This document shows, piece by piece, positions 9,197 through 17,298 of a stretch of DNA of 64,000 bases. The notes below the pieces were generated by a model. It was given only the letters and a program-made list of their open reading frames with translations, had not been told where the DNA came from and ran no database searches. Within the stretch, counting starts at the first letter, position 1; every line of letters begins with the position of its first letter. Made by a program: the position numbers and the translations under genes. This DNA comes from Streptomyces antioxidans (GTDB lineage Bacteria; Actinomycetota; Actinomycetes; Streptomycetales; Streptomycetaceae), in assembly GCF_000968685.2 (NCBI RefSeq), contig NZ_LAKD02000043.1, positions 104,700 through 168,699 of the forward strand, read 5' to 3'.

Positions 9197-10056
9197 ATGC
9201 CCTCCCTCCCGAGCGCCGCCACCGCGGCCCGGTACCGTTCCTCGTCCCCGGACAGAAACCGCCCCGCGAACTCCCGCCATGCCGCCGGGTCGGCGGCGGC
9301 CTTGGCGTACGCGCTCTGGAACGCCTCGTCCCGCCCGTAGTCGGGGGCGCAGGAGGTGAAGTGCGCGCCCCCCGGAGCCTCGATCACACCGGTCACCGCA
9401 TGGCGCTTGACCAGCAGCGTCTGCGGACCGCCCGCATCCGCGAACCCGGCCGTGGCGACGACGCGTTCACAGGAGAGATACGCCTCGGCTGCCGCCTCGC
9501 AGAACAGGTCGTCGAAGTACGGATCGGGCCCGAGGTACTGCCCGTTGCCCTGTGCGTCCGCCCGGTTGAGGTGCACCAGCGCCACGTCCAGCCGCAGCGC
9601 GGGCACCGCCACCAGCTCCTCACCGTCCTCGTACGGCGATGTCACCGTCCGCAGCCCGGGGTTGACCGTCATGACGTCCGAGCCGAGCGCCGCGCGGACG
9701 GGCAGGAACGGCAGCCGGTGCACCGCGGCGGTCAGCCCCCACATCATCATCGCCTCGTCCAGCTCGGTCAGTTCGATGTCCCCCCGCTCGCGCGCCGCCC
9801 TGAAGTGCGGCTCCAGGGGGATCGAGTCGAGCGTGGCGAACGCCGTCACCAGCTTGCGGATCTTCCCGGCGGCGGCCAGCAGCCCGACATCGGGCCCGCC
9901 GAAGGAGACCACCGTCAGATCGGTGGCATCCGACCGCAGCAGGGCGCGGACCAGCGCCATGGGCTTGCGCCGTGACCCCCAGCCGCCGATCCCGACCGTC
10001 ATACCGCTGCGGATCCGGCCGACGGCCTCCTCGGCCGTCATCGTCTTGTCGGCCAA
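9193..10056 (-). CDS. ipdA: CoA-transferase family subunit IpdA
   Basis: A 287-residue alpha subunit partner of IpdB. It begins ADKTMTAEEAVGRIRSGMTV and continues GIGGWGSRRKPMALVRALLR, the glycine-rich CoA-binding segment in the form seen in IpdA proteins. The start codon is TTG: AAGGGG sits 9 bases upstream and the protein beginning fits known relatives, whereas the first ATG is five codons later and poorly spaced. The gene follows echA20 by 6 bases. Together with echA20 and ipdC it should act on the bicyclic acid left after steroid A/B-ring removal; substrate is inferred from gene order. Confidence 0.88.
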   Translation of the reverse strand: MADKTMTAEEAVGRIRSGMTVGIGGWGSRRKPMALVRALLRSDATDLTVVSFGGPDVGLLAAAGKIRKLVTAFATLDSIPLEPHFRAARERGDIELTELDEAMMMWGLTAAVHRLPFLPVRAALGSDVMTVNPGLRTVTSPYEDGEELVAVPALRLDVALVHLNRADAQGNGQYLGPDPYFDDLFCEAAAEAYLSCERVVATAGFADAGGPQTLLVKRHAVTGVIEAPGGAHFTSCAPDYGRDEAFQSAYAKAAADPAAWREFAGRFLSGDEERYRAAVAALGREGI

Positions 10057-10062
10057 CGCCGC

Positions 10063-10818
10063 TCACCCCTTCCCGGTGCTCCTGGCGACGAACGCGTCGC
10101 GGTGCCCGTCGGACAGGCCCGCCAGATTGGCCTCGAAGGTGAAGCCCTGCTCGAAGCGGTAGCTCCGGCGCACATCGACCGGATCGATGCCGTTGATGGC
10201 AGCCTTCGCCAGCCGCAGCAGCGCACCGTCCTTGGCGGCGATCTCCCCGGCCAGCTCCAGCGCCGCCGCCCGCAGCCCGGCGCGCGGCACGACCCGCCAC
10301 ACCGAACCGTGCCGGTGCAGCTCCTCGGCGGTCGCGGTGCGCGCGGTGAAGTACAGCGCGCGCATCAGCTGGAGCGGGACCAGCCGCGCCAGATGGGTGG
10401 CCGCGCCCAGTGCGCCCCGGTCCAGCTCGGGCAGGCCGAACGTGGCGTCCTCGCTGGCCACGATCGCGTCGGCGTTCCCGGCCAGACCGATGCCACCGCC
10501 CAGGCAGAAGCCGTGGACGGCGGCGACGACCGGGACCGGGCAGTCGTAGACGGCGGCGAACGCCTCGGCACATCCGCGGTTGGCGCCGATGAGCGCCGTA
10601 TGGCCCTCGGCCGCCTGGATCTCCTTGATGTCCACCCCCGCGTTGAAGCCCCGGCCCTCCGCGGCCAGCACCACACAGCGCACCGACGGGTCGGCGCCCG
10701 CGGTGCGCAGCGCCGCGGCCAGCTCGTACCAGCCCTGTACGGGCAGGGCGTTGACGGGTGGGAAGTCCATGGCGACCAGGGACACGCCCGCGGCCGGGGC
10801 GGAGGTGGAGACACCCAT
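10063..10818 (-). CDS. echA20: EchA20-like enoyl-CoA hydratase/isomerase family protein
   Basis: A 251-residue crotonase-fold protein. The oxyanion-hole segments are GRGFNAGVDIKEIQ and HGFCLGGGIGLAGNAD. In mycobacteria EchA20 opens ring D of a steroid-derived hydrindane CoA ester before IpdAB cleaves the remaining ring. I prefer ATG 10818 to the in-frame ATG 10848, because the longer start would put the KstR2-like operator inside the coding region and the crotonase fold begins soon after 10818. Neither start has a strong ribosome site. It leads the minus-strand operon echA20-ipdA-ipdB-ipdC and is divergent from two SDR genes. Confidence 0.85.
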   Translation of the reverse strand: MGVSTSAPAAGVSLVAMDFPPVNALPVQGWYELAAALRTAGADPSVRCVVLAAEGRGFNAGVDIKEIQAAEGHTALIGANRGCAEAFAAVYDCPVPVVAAVHGFCLGGGIGLAGNADAIVASEDATFGLPELDRGALGAATHLARLVPLQLMRALYFTARTATAEELHRHGSVWRVVPRAGLRAAALELAGEIAAKDGALLRLAKAAINGIDPVDVRRSYRFEQGFTFEANLAGLSDGHRDAFVARSTGKG

Positions 10819-10829
10819 GAGCAGATCCG

Positions 10830-10866
10830 CTACCTTTCCACCAAACATTTGTTAGGTGAAAGGTAG
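10830..10866. promoter_or_regulatory. KstR2-like operator inside a larger inverted repeat
   Basis: The divergent promoter between echA20 and the SDR operon holds ACCAAACATTTGTT at 10840-10853. The KstR2 operator known from mycobacteria and Rhodococcus is AnCAAGnnCTTGnT; this site matches 8 of the 10 fixed positions, with the two differences placed symmetrically. It is enclosed by a perfect 9-base inverted repeat, CTACCTTTC (10830-10838) and GAAAGGTAG (10858-10866). A TetR-family repressor is the expected ligand; none is encoded in the window. Confidence 0.6.
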
Positions 10867-10896
10867 CAGCGCTCATCGCGCAGCGGGAGGTGTCTT

Positions 10897-11712
10897 GTGG
10901 CCGTCACCATCGATCTCGCCGGGCGCGTCGCCGTCGTCACCGGCGGCACGCGGGGCGTGGGAGCGGGGATCACCCGGGCCCTGCTCACCGCAGGAGCCGA
11001 GGTGGTGATCTGTGCGCGCCGCGCGCCCGACAGACCCATCGAGGCGGACGGTCGCAGGGCGCACTTCGAATCGCTCGACATCCGGGACGTGGACGCGGTC
11101 GCCGCGTTCTTCGCCCGGCTGCGCCGCTCCCACCGGCGGCTCGACCTGCTGGTCAACAACGCGGGAGGAAGCCCCTACGGACTGATCGCCGAGGCCGGGC
11201 AGCGCCGCGCCGCCCGCGTCGTGGAGCTCAATCTGACCGCTCCCATGACCGTCTCCCTGAGCGCCTACGAGCTGATGCGCCATCAGGAGGGCGGGGGCTC
11301 GATCGTGATGATCGGCAGCGTCAGCGGCACCCGCCCGTCCCCCGGCACCGGACCCTATGGCGCCGCCAAGGCGGGGCTGGAGAACCTCTCCCGCACCCTG
11401 GCCGTGGAGTGGGCCCCCGCGATCCGGGTCAACACGCTCGTGCTCGGCATGGTCCGCACCGAACTGTCGCATCTGCACTACGGGGACGAGGACGGCATCG
11501 CCGCCGTCGGCCGGACCGTGCCGCTCGGGCGGATGGCCGAGCCCGTAGAGGCCGGTGACGCCTGTGTGTTCCTCGCCTCCGGACTGGCCCGGTACATCAG
11601 CGGCGCCAGCATCGCCATCCACGGGGGCGGGGAGCGCCCGGCGTTCCTCGACGCCGCCAACGTCAACCAGCCGGCCGCCGGCACCGGCCGGACGGCACCA
11701 CGGGAGGACTGA
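10897..11712 (+). CDS. SDR-family oxidoreductase (Rv3549c-like position)
   Basis: A 271-residue short-chain dehydrogenase/reductase. The cofactor motif is VVTGGTRGVGAGI, followed by NNAGG, and the catalytic Ser and Tyr-x3-Lys lie in GSVSGTRPSPGTGPYGAAKA. The GTG start has GGGAGG six bases upstream. It is the first gene of a two-gene SDR operon divergent from echA20, the same arrangement as Rv3549c/Rv3548c beside the mycobacterial ipd genes. A role in oxidising a hydroxyl of a steroid-ring CoA intermediate is likely but the exact step is not assigned even in mycobacteria. Confidence 0.85.
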   Translation: MAVTIDLAGRVAVVTGGTRGVGAGITRALLTAGAEVVICARRAPDRPIEADGRRAHFESLDIRDVDAVAAFFARLRRSHRRLDLLVNNAGGSPYGLIAEAGQRRAARVVELNLTAPMTVSLSAYELMRHQEGGGSIVMIGSVSGTRPSPGTGPYGAAKAGLENLSRTLAVEWAPAIRVNTLVLGMVRTELSHLHYGDEDGIAAVGRTVPLGRMAEPVEAGDACVFLASGLARYISGASIAIHGGGERPAFLDAANVNQPAAGTGRTAPRED

Positions 11713-11713
11713 G

Positions 11714-12628
11714 ATGAGCGGACTGTGCGACGGGCGCGTCGCCGTCGTCACCGGAGCCGGCCGCGGCCTCGGGCGGGCGCACGCACTCGCCTTCGCCGCC
11801 GAGGGCGCGAAGGTCGTCGTCAACGACCTCGGCGTGGCCGCGGACGGCGCCGGGGCGTCGGCGCTACCGGCCCAGCGGGTCGTCGACGAGATCTGGGCCG
11901 CGGGCGGGGAGGCGGTGGCCCACGGCGGCGACATCACCACCACCGACGGCGCCGCCTCCCTGGTGGCCACCGCCCTCGACACCTACGGCCAGCTCGACAC
12001 CCTCGTCAACAACGCCGGGTTCCTGCGCGACCGCATGCTCGTCAACCTCGGCGAGGACGAGTGGGACGCGGTGATCCGCGTCCACCTCAAGGGCCACTTC
12101 CTGCCGCTGCGGCACGCCGCCGCCCACTGGCGCGCCGAGGCGAAGGCGGGCTGCAGCCCGGTCGCCCGGGTGGTCAACACCAGCTCCGGGGCCGGGCTGC
12201 TGGGCAGTGTCGGACAGGGCAACTACTCCGCGGCCAAGGCCGGGATCCTCGGCCTGACCTCGGTGGCCGCCGCCGAACTCGGCCGCTACGGAGTCCAGGT
12301 CAACGCCATCGCCCCGGCGGCCCGCACCCGGATGACGGAGGCCACGTTCGCCGGTGCCATGGCCGCGCCGGACGACCCCGCGGCCTTCGACGCGATGGCC
12401 CCCGAGAATGTCTCACCGCTCGTCGTCTGGCTCGGCTCGGCCGCCTGCGCCGGGGTCACCGGCCGGGTCTTCGAGGCGGAGGCCGGGCGGATCACCGTCA
12501 TGGAGGGCTGGCGGCCGGGCCCCACCGCAGACAAGGGCGCCCGCTGGACACCGGCACAGGCGGGCGAGGCGGCGCGGAAGCTCCTCGCCGCGGCCGAACC
12601 GCCGCAACCGGTGTACGGCACGCCTTGA
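11714..12628 (+). CDS. SDR-family oxidoreductase (Rv3548c-like position)
   Basis: A 304-residue short-chain dehydrogenase. It opens with VAVVTGAGRGLGRAHALAFA (NAD(P)-binding), has NNAGFLRDRMLVN, and the active-site tyrosine and lysine are in YSAAKAGILGL. The C-terminal part is longer than in small SDRs and resembles the dehydrogenase half of multifunctional 17-beta-HSD type 4 proteins. ATG 11714 follows GGGAGG by six bases and starts one base after the previous stop, so the two SDRs are one transcript. The gene ends the plus-strand arm of the ipd-type cluster. Confidence 0.86.
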   Translation: MSGLCDGRVAVVTGAGRGLGRAHALAFAAEGAKVVVNDLGVAADGAGASALPAQRVVDEIWAAGGEAVAHGGDITTTDGAASLVATALDTYGQLDTLVNNAGFLRDRMLVNLGEDEWDAVIRVHLKGHFLPLRHAAAHWRAEAKAGCSPVARVVNTSSGAGLLGSVGQGNYSAAKAGILGLTSVAAAELGRYGVQVNAIAPAARTRMTEATFAGAMAAPDDPAAFDAMAPENVSPLVVWLGSAACAGVTGRVFEAEAGRITVMEGWRPGPTADKGARWTPAQAGEAARKLLAAAEPPQPVYGTP

Positions 12629-12650
12629 GAGGCCTCCGATCCTGAGGGGT

Positions 12651-12664
12651 GGGGGATATCCCCC
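12651..12664. terminator. Short GC hairpin after the SDR operon
   Basis: GGGGGATATCCCCC is a perfect palindrome 22 bases after the SDR stop. It has no following U-run, so it is at best a weak terminator. Confidence 0.35.
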
Positions 12665-12756
12665 GTACGGGACGGGCGGCAACGGGATGGAACCCCGGTG
12701 CCGCCCGACGGCACGATGATCCGCGAACGGCACGGAACGAGGCAGGGAGCAGGTTC

Positions 12757-12939
12757 GTGGGAGTGCGGGTGAGGACCGTGGCGCTGTGGGCGGGGATCGG
12801 CGCGGTGGCGGTGACGGCGGACGGGATCACGTCGACCACCGCCGACGGGGAGCGCCAACTGGTCCTGCCCGGCCGCAGCGCTACTCCGCCGCGGCCCTCG
12901 GTTCGGGCACACAGCCCGCCTGCCGCAGCAGGGCGCTGA
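12757..12939 (+). CDS. Possible small protein, unknown function
   Basis: A 60-codon frame begins with GTG, preceded by AGGGAG at a normal distance, and encodes GVRVRTVALWAGIGAVAVTA followed by a polar stretch. The first 40 or so codons have strong G/C third positions. The last 20 overlap, antisense, the end of the SGNH hydrolase gene and lose that bias. It may be a true small gene or the leftover start of a larger one cut off by rearrangement. I do not recognise it. Confidence 0.3.
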   Translation: MGVRVRTVALWAGIGAVAVTADGITSTTADGERQLVLPGRSATPPRPSVRAHSPPAAAGR

Positions 12940-14002
12940 AGCGGGAGGCGAGCACCGGATGGCCGTCCGCCGCGGGATGCAGCCGGTCCCCGCCCTCGGC
13001 CTCCAGCATCAGCCGCGCATGGACGGGGCCGAACGCATCGGGGCCGTGGAGGTAGTGCGGCCGCGCGTCGCCGTGGTCGCGCAGCAGGGTCACCGCCCGG
13101 CGTATGTGCGCCCGACACTCACGCATCGTCATCCCCGAAGGGCCCGGCACCTCCTCCCGCTCGGGCGCGGTGATCGTGGACATCACGGCGAACGGGGTCG
13201 TGGGGTGGCCCTCGCGCACGGTGCGGACGAAACCGACGAGCGCCGAGACCAGCGCGTCGCGGTGGTGGCTGCCGAGCGCCTGGACATTGACCCCGACGCA
13301 GAGGGTGAGGAGATCGGCCGGCAGGTCCCGCATCAACCGCGCCGTCATGGGCTCCAGACAGCTGGACCTGCCCAGGGCCAGCGAGGTGAGATCCCAGCCG
13401 TGCCGCCGGGCCACCAGGGCGGTCCAGGTCCGGCTGGGGGACGCGGCGCCGCGCCCCTGCGAGATGGAGCTGCCGCAGTGGACCCAGCGCGGCCCCGGCC
13501 CGGGCTCGTCGCCCGCCACGGCCGCGCCCGCCGCCACGGACAGTCCGCGCAGCCGGAACTGGTGGTAGACGGGCAGCCACAGCTCGACCGCCGCCATCCG
13601 CCCCGGCAGCCGCTCGCACCGGAACTCGGCGTCACCGCCGTGGGTTTCCAGCCGCACGGTCTCGGCCCGCCGCCCGTCGCACACCACATCGAGACGGGCC
13701 CGCTCCCCGGGCCCGTTCAGCGCGGGCGCGGGGTCGGCCTGATAGCGGCAGACCAGCGAGGAGCTGTCCGTGCGCAGCGTCACGCGCACCCCGGACGGCA
13801 TCGCGGCCCGGCCAAGACCGCCCTCGGGGAGATACAGCGCCGCCTCCTCGCGCGGCAGCCGCCACGGGGCGGTCCACCCATCGCCCCGCTGCAGGGACAC
13901 CGCGCCCCGGTAGCGCAGCCGGGGGTCGTCATGAGCCAGGTCGAGCGAGGCGCTGGCGGGGCGGGTCTGCATGCTGGCGAGTCTGGCACCCGCCTCGGAC
14001 AT
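12881..14002 (-). CDS. SGNH/GDSL-type hydrolase
   Basis: About 373 residues, two domains: an N-terminal beta-sandwich-like region (to about 165) and a C-terminal SGNH hydrolase fold. Block I, usually GDS, appears as VHCGSSISQG; block III has CVGVNVQALG; the final catalytic Asp/His pair is GGDRLHPAADGH. Such enzymes deacylate esters or carbohydrates; the substrate is unknown. Start is uncertain: ATG 14002, ATG 13972 and GTG 14068 are all in frame and none has a good ribosome site. It is divergent from the CrtI-like gene at 14116. Confidence 0.75.
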   Translation of the reverse strand: MSEAGARLASMQTRPASASLDLAHDDPRLRYRGAVSLQRGDGWTAPWRLPREEAALYLPEGGLGRAAMPSGVRVTLRTDSSSLVCRYQADPAPALNGPGERARLDVVCDGRRAETVRLETHGGDAEFRCERLPGRMAAVELWLPVYHQFRLRGLSVAAGAAVAGDEPGPGPRWVHCGSSISQGRGAASPSRTWTALVARRHGWDLTSLALGRSSCLEPMTARLMRDLPADLLTLCVGVNVQALGSHHRDALVSALVGFVRTVREGHPTTPFAVMSTITAPEREEVPGPSGMTMRECRAHIRRAVTLLRDHGDARPHYLHGPDAFGPVHARLMLEAEGGDRLHPAADGHPVLASRFSALLRQAGCVPEPRAAAE

Positions 14003-14115
14003 GCGGGGGAACCGCTCCGCGCCTTCTCCACATCCTTCGCGTAGCGTGCCTGAAGCCGATAAAAGCACCGCATCGCACGAGGGCAGGAGTCGCGCGAGGG
14101 CAGAAGGGGCACCGG

Positions 14116-15738
14116 ATGGCCGAGGCAGACGCCGTCGTCGTCGGGTCCGGTGTCAACGGCCTGGTCGCCGCCGCGGAGCTGGCCCTGGCCGGATGGACCG
14201 TCGTCCTGGTGGAGCGCGAACCGGACATCGGCGGGTTCATCGCCACCGAGGAGCGCACCCTGCCGGGCTACCTCCATGACACCTACTCCTCCTGGCATCC
14301 GCTGTTCGTCTCCGGCCCGGCGTTCGCGCGTCTGGGGGAGCCCTTGCGGCGCCATGGGCTGGAGTACCGCAACACCGATGAGTGGGTCATCGCCAGCGTG
14401 GCCGACGACGGCAGGGTCACGCTCGCGCACCGCGATCCGGAACGCACCGTCGAGGGCTTCGCGCACGAGGCCGACCGGGGCGCGTATCTGGCCGCGCTCG
14501 GCCGGCTGGGCGCCAGCATGGAGGCGATCGGCGGCCTGCTGGCCGGCGAGCTCCGCTCACCGGCCGTACTCCGCCACGCGATCGCCCTGCTGCGCGGCGG
14601 CGGTCGGCAGGGGGCGGAGCGGTGGCTGCGCTCGGTGGCCACCAGCGGCCGCGGTTACCTGCGCGCGGAGTTCCGCGGCCACGAGGTGGACCATCTCTTC
14701 GCCCCGTGGCTGCTGCACGCGGGGCTGTCGCCGGACCACGCGTCGGGCGGATTCCTGGTGCCGCTGCTCGCCGCCACCCTGCACGGCGCCGGAGTGCCGG
14801 TGGTGGCCGGTGGCGCGGGCCGGTTCCTCGTCGCCTTCAGGTCGCTGCTGACGACGACGGGCGTACGGGTGGAGACCGGCACCCGGGTCGACCGCGTCCT
14901 CGTCGAGCGGGGCCGCGCCGTGGGAGTGGCCGCCGGCGGCCGGGTCTTCCGCGCCCGCCGCGCGGTCCTCGCCTCGGTGACCCCCACCGCCCTCTACGGC
15001 ACCCTCCTGCCGGAGGGCTCGGTCCGCCCCCAACTGCGCGGCGAGGCACGGCGGTTCCGCTACGGCCGCGCCGCGATGCAGATCCATGTCGCGCTGTCCG
15101 GGCCGCTCGGCTGGCGCGACGCACGGCTGAACACGCTCCCGCTGGTCCATCTGACCGACGGTTCTGACAGCACCGGTATCGCCTGCGCCGAGGCCGAGGC
15201 GGGTCTGCTGCCCCGGCGGCCCACCGTGGTGGTCGGGCAGCAGTACGTCCTGGACCCCGGCCGGGTGCCGCCCGGGGCCGCCGCGCTGTGGCTGCAGCTG
15301 CAGGAGGTGCCGTCCACCCCGCGCGGCGACGCGGCCGGTGAACTGGACACCACCCGGGGCTGGACCCCGGAGCTGGCCCGGGGCTACGCCGACCGGGTGC
15401 TGGACCGGATCGCCCGGCACGCACCCGATCTGCCGGGCAAGGTGCTCGCCGTCGATGTCATCGCGCCACCGGACCTGGCCCGCCGGAACCCCAACGCGGT
15501 CGACGGCGATCCGTACGGCGGTTCCCTCGAACTCGACCAGAGCTTCCTCTGGCGCCCCCTGCCCGCCACGGGACGGCACGCGACCGATGTCGACGGGCTC
15601 TGGCACATCGGCGCGTCCACCCACCCGGGAGCGGGACTGGGCGGTGTCTCCGGGCACATCGTCGCCACCGCGCTCACCAGAGAGCCGCGATTCGCCCGGC
15701 TGGCCCGGCTCTCACCCGGGCGACGGGTGAGAGGCTGA
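14116..15738 (+). CDS. Phytoene-dehydrogenase-like FAD oxidoreductase (CrtI/COG1233 family)
   Basis: A 540-residue flavin amine oxidase-type protein. The FAD dinucleotide motif VVVGSGVNGLVAAAELALAG is at the N-terminus, followed by GGFIATEERTLPGYLHDT. The C-terminal FAD motif is WHIGASTHPGAGLGGVSGH. AAGGGG six bases before ATG 14116 sets the start. The family includes carotenoid desaturases but also many oxidases and isomerases of unknown substrate; no other carotenoid gene lies nearby, so a carotenoid role is not supported. Confidence 0.8.
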   Translation: MAEADAVVVGSGVNGLVAAAELALAGWTVVLVEREPDIGGFIATEERTLPGYLHDTYSSWHPLFVSGPAFARLGEPLRRHGLEYRNTDEWVIASVADDGRVTLAHRDPERTVEGFAHEADRGAYLAALGRLGASMEAIGGLLAGELRSPAVLRHAIALLRGGGRQGAERWLRSVATSGRGYLRAEFRGHEVDHLFAPWLLHAGLSPDHASGGFLVPLLAATLHGAGVPVVAGGAGRFLVAFRSLLTTTGVRVETGTRVDRVLVERGRAVGVAAGGRVFRARRAVLASVTPTALYGTLLPEGSVRPQLRGEARRFRYGRAAMQIHVALSGPLGWRDARLNTLPLVHLTDGSDSTGIACAEAEAGLLPRRPTVVVGQQYVLDPGRVPPGAAALWLQLQEVPSTPRGDAAGELDTTRGWTPELARGYADRVLDRIARHAPDLPGKVLAVDVIAPPDLARRNPNAVDGDPYGGSLELDQSFLWRPLPATGRHATDVDGLWHIGASTHPGAGLGGVSGHIVATALTREPRFARLARLSPGRRVRG

Positions 15739-15743
15739 TGTCC

Positions 15744-17006
15744 TCAGAGACCGACGCCGTGTGACCGCAGATAGGCGAGCGGATTGATGTCCGAGCCGTA
15801 GCCGGGGCCGGTGCGGATCTCGAAGTGGAGATGCGGTCCGGTGGCATTGCCCGTGGAGCCCGAACGGCCGATCTGCTGGCCGCCGTTGACGTTCTGCCCG
15901 GCCCGCACCGACAGCTGCGAGAGATGCCCGTACTGGCTGTACTTGCCGTCCGGATGCCGGATGACCACCTGGTAGCCGTACGCGCCGCCCCAGCCCGCCG
16001 AGACCACATGGCCCGAGCCCACGGCCTTCACCGAGGTGCCGATGGACACGGGAAAGTCCACGCCCGTGTGATAGCCGCTCGACCAGCTGGATCCGGCCGC
16101 CCGGTAGGCGGTGCTCGGGCTGACGCCTCGGACCGGGGCGGTGAAGCCCGAGGAGACGACGGGCTTGCTGGCCCGCTCCCTGCTGGTGTGCTTCTCGGGC
16201 TTCGGGTGCGGCGCGGGCTTCGGCTTCGCCTTGGCCTTGTGCTCGGGTTCGGCCTTGGCCTTGTGGTGGGGCTCGGGTTCCGCCTTGGGTTTGGCGGTGG
16301 CCTTACCGCCCTTGAGGGAGAGCTTCTGGCCGGGGTAGATCAGATCGGGATCGCCGCCGATCGTCTCGCGGTTGGTCTCGTAGAGCCTCTTCCAGCCGCC
16401 GTTGACGTCGTGGGTGTCGGCGATGCGGGACAGCGAGTCGCCGCTGACGACCACATAGCGGCCGGACTTCGTGGGGGCGTGCCCGGGGAGGCTGGTGGGC
16501 GTGGGCTTGCTCGCCCCCGCCTGCTGGGCCTTCTCGGGCCGATGGGTCCGCTCGGCCGGGGCGGCGGCCGTCCCGACGGACTTCTGGGCGTTCTGTACGG
16601 GCTTCTGGGCGCTCTGCGGCGCCGCGTCGTCCCGCGTCAGACCGGCCTTGCCGGAACACACCGGCCAGGCGCCGGGACCCTGGCCGTCGAGCACCTTCTC
16701 CGCGATCGCGATCTGCTGGTCCTTGGTGGCCAGATCGGCCCGCGCCGCATGGGCCGTGCCGCCGTACGCCTCCCATGTGCTCTGCGTGAACTGCAGCCCG
16801 CCGTAGAAGCCGTTGCCGGAGTTGATGTCCCAGTTGTCGGTGGACTCGCACTGCGCCACCTTGTCCCAGGTTTCGCCCGAGGCCGCGGACGCGCCCGCGG
16901 CGCCGACGAGGGGAAGGGCGATTCCGGCGCCGCCCGCCGTGACGCTCAGCGAGGCACGGGAGATGCGGTTGGGCTTGTAGCGGCGGTGGCGTCCCCGTAA
17001 GGGCAT
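15744..17006 (-). CDS. Secreted Rpf-type transglycosylase with LysM and M23 peptidase domains
   Basis: A 420-residue exported cell-wall enzyme. After a basic N-terminus and signal segment (about 20-42) come the transglycosylase/Rpf domain (about 43-120, WDKVAQCESTDNWDINSGNG with the catalytic Glu), a LysM peptidoglycan-binding domain (about 185-235), a Lys/Pro/Glu-rich spacer, and an M23 metallopeptidase (about 310-415, HTGVDFP and HLHFEI). The domain set resembles RpfD of S. coelicolor. AAGGAG six bases before ATG 17006 sets the start; an earlier frame extension is not needed. Codon 3 is TTA (16998-17000), a rare leucine codon read by the bldA tRNA, suggesting developmental control. Confidence 0.9.
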   Translation of the reverse strand: MPLRGRHRRYKPNRISRASLSVTAGGAGIALPLVGAAGASAASGETWDKVAQCESTDNWDINSGNGFYGGLQFTQSTWEAYGGTAHAARADLATKDQQIAIAEKVLDGQGPGAWPVCSGKAGLTRDDAAPQSAQKPVQNAQKSVGTAAAPAERTHRPEKAQQAGASKPTPTSLPGHAPTKSGRYVVVSGDSLSRIADTHDVNGGWKRLYETNRETIGGDPDLIYPGQKLSLKGGKATAKPKAEPEPHHKAKAEPEHKAKAKPKPAPHPKPEKHTSRERASKPVVSSGFTAPVRGVSPSTAYRAAGSSWSSGYHTGVDFPVSIGTSVKAVGSGHVVSAGWGGAYGYQVVIRHPDGKYSQYGHLSQLSVRAGQNVNGGQQIGRSGSTGNATGPHLHFEIRTGPGYGSDINPLAYLRSHGVGL

Positions 17007-17145
17007 GGACGGCTCCTTCTCGTGCTGCCGGGTGCGGCGAGCTGCCGGGCGGGCCAAAGATAAGGGGGCCGATTTGGGCACAACAAGAGGGAGTTCACCT
17101 AGAAAGCGGGCCATAGCGCGCTGTGCTGCGACCCTCTTCCGTGTA

Positions 17146-17161
17146 TGTGATGTGCATCACA
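17146..17161. promoter_or_regulatory. CRP-type palindrome upstream of the rpf-like gene
   Basis: TGTGATGTGCATCACA is a 7+2+7 palindrome and fits the CRP consensus TGTGA-N6-TCACA exactly. It lies 140 bases before the start of the Rpf-like gene. In M. tuberculosis and S. coelicolor an rpf gene is known to be controlled by CRP, so the pairing is plausible. It could also serve an unseen transcript on the other strand. Confidence 0.6.
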
Positions 17162-17242
17162 GTAATCCGGTCGGTGGTTCGGGTGGGACACAGGGTGACC
17201 GGCCCGCCCCGGCTTCCGGGCGCGCCGTACGGCCCGGAGCGA

Positions 17243-17277
17243 GCCGCCGCCCGCGACCGACGGTCGCGGGCGGCGGC
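17243..17277 (-). terminator. Large hairpin terminator of the egtABCD operon
   Basis: A perfect 16-base-pair stem, arms 17243-17258 and 17262-17277, with the 3-base loop GAC. It starts 22 bases after the egtD stop. There is no U-run, as is usual for strong GC-rich terminators in Streptomyces. Confidence 0.75.
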
Positions 17278-17298
17278 GTGCCACGATCTGGCGAGGAG

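Noticed and set aside
11555..11713. Longer start for the second SDR at 11555
   Set aside because: It would lie inside the first SDR gene; ATG 11714 has a perfect ribosome site and starts the Rossmann fold.
17007..17145. c-di-AMP (ydaO-type) riboswitch before the Rpf-like gene
   Set aside because: rpfA of S. coelicolor has one, so I looked, but I could not find the conserved GGGGGACCG-like core or its paired partner here.
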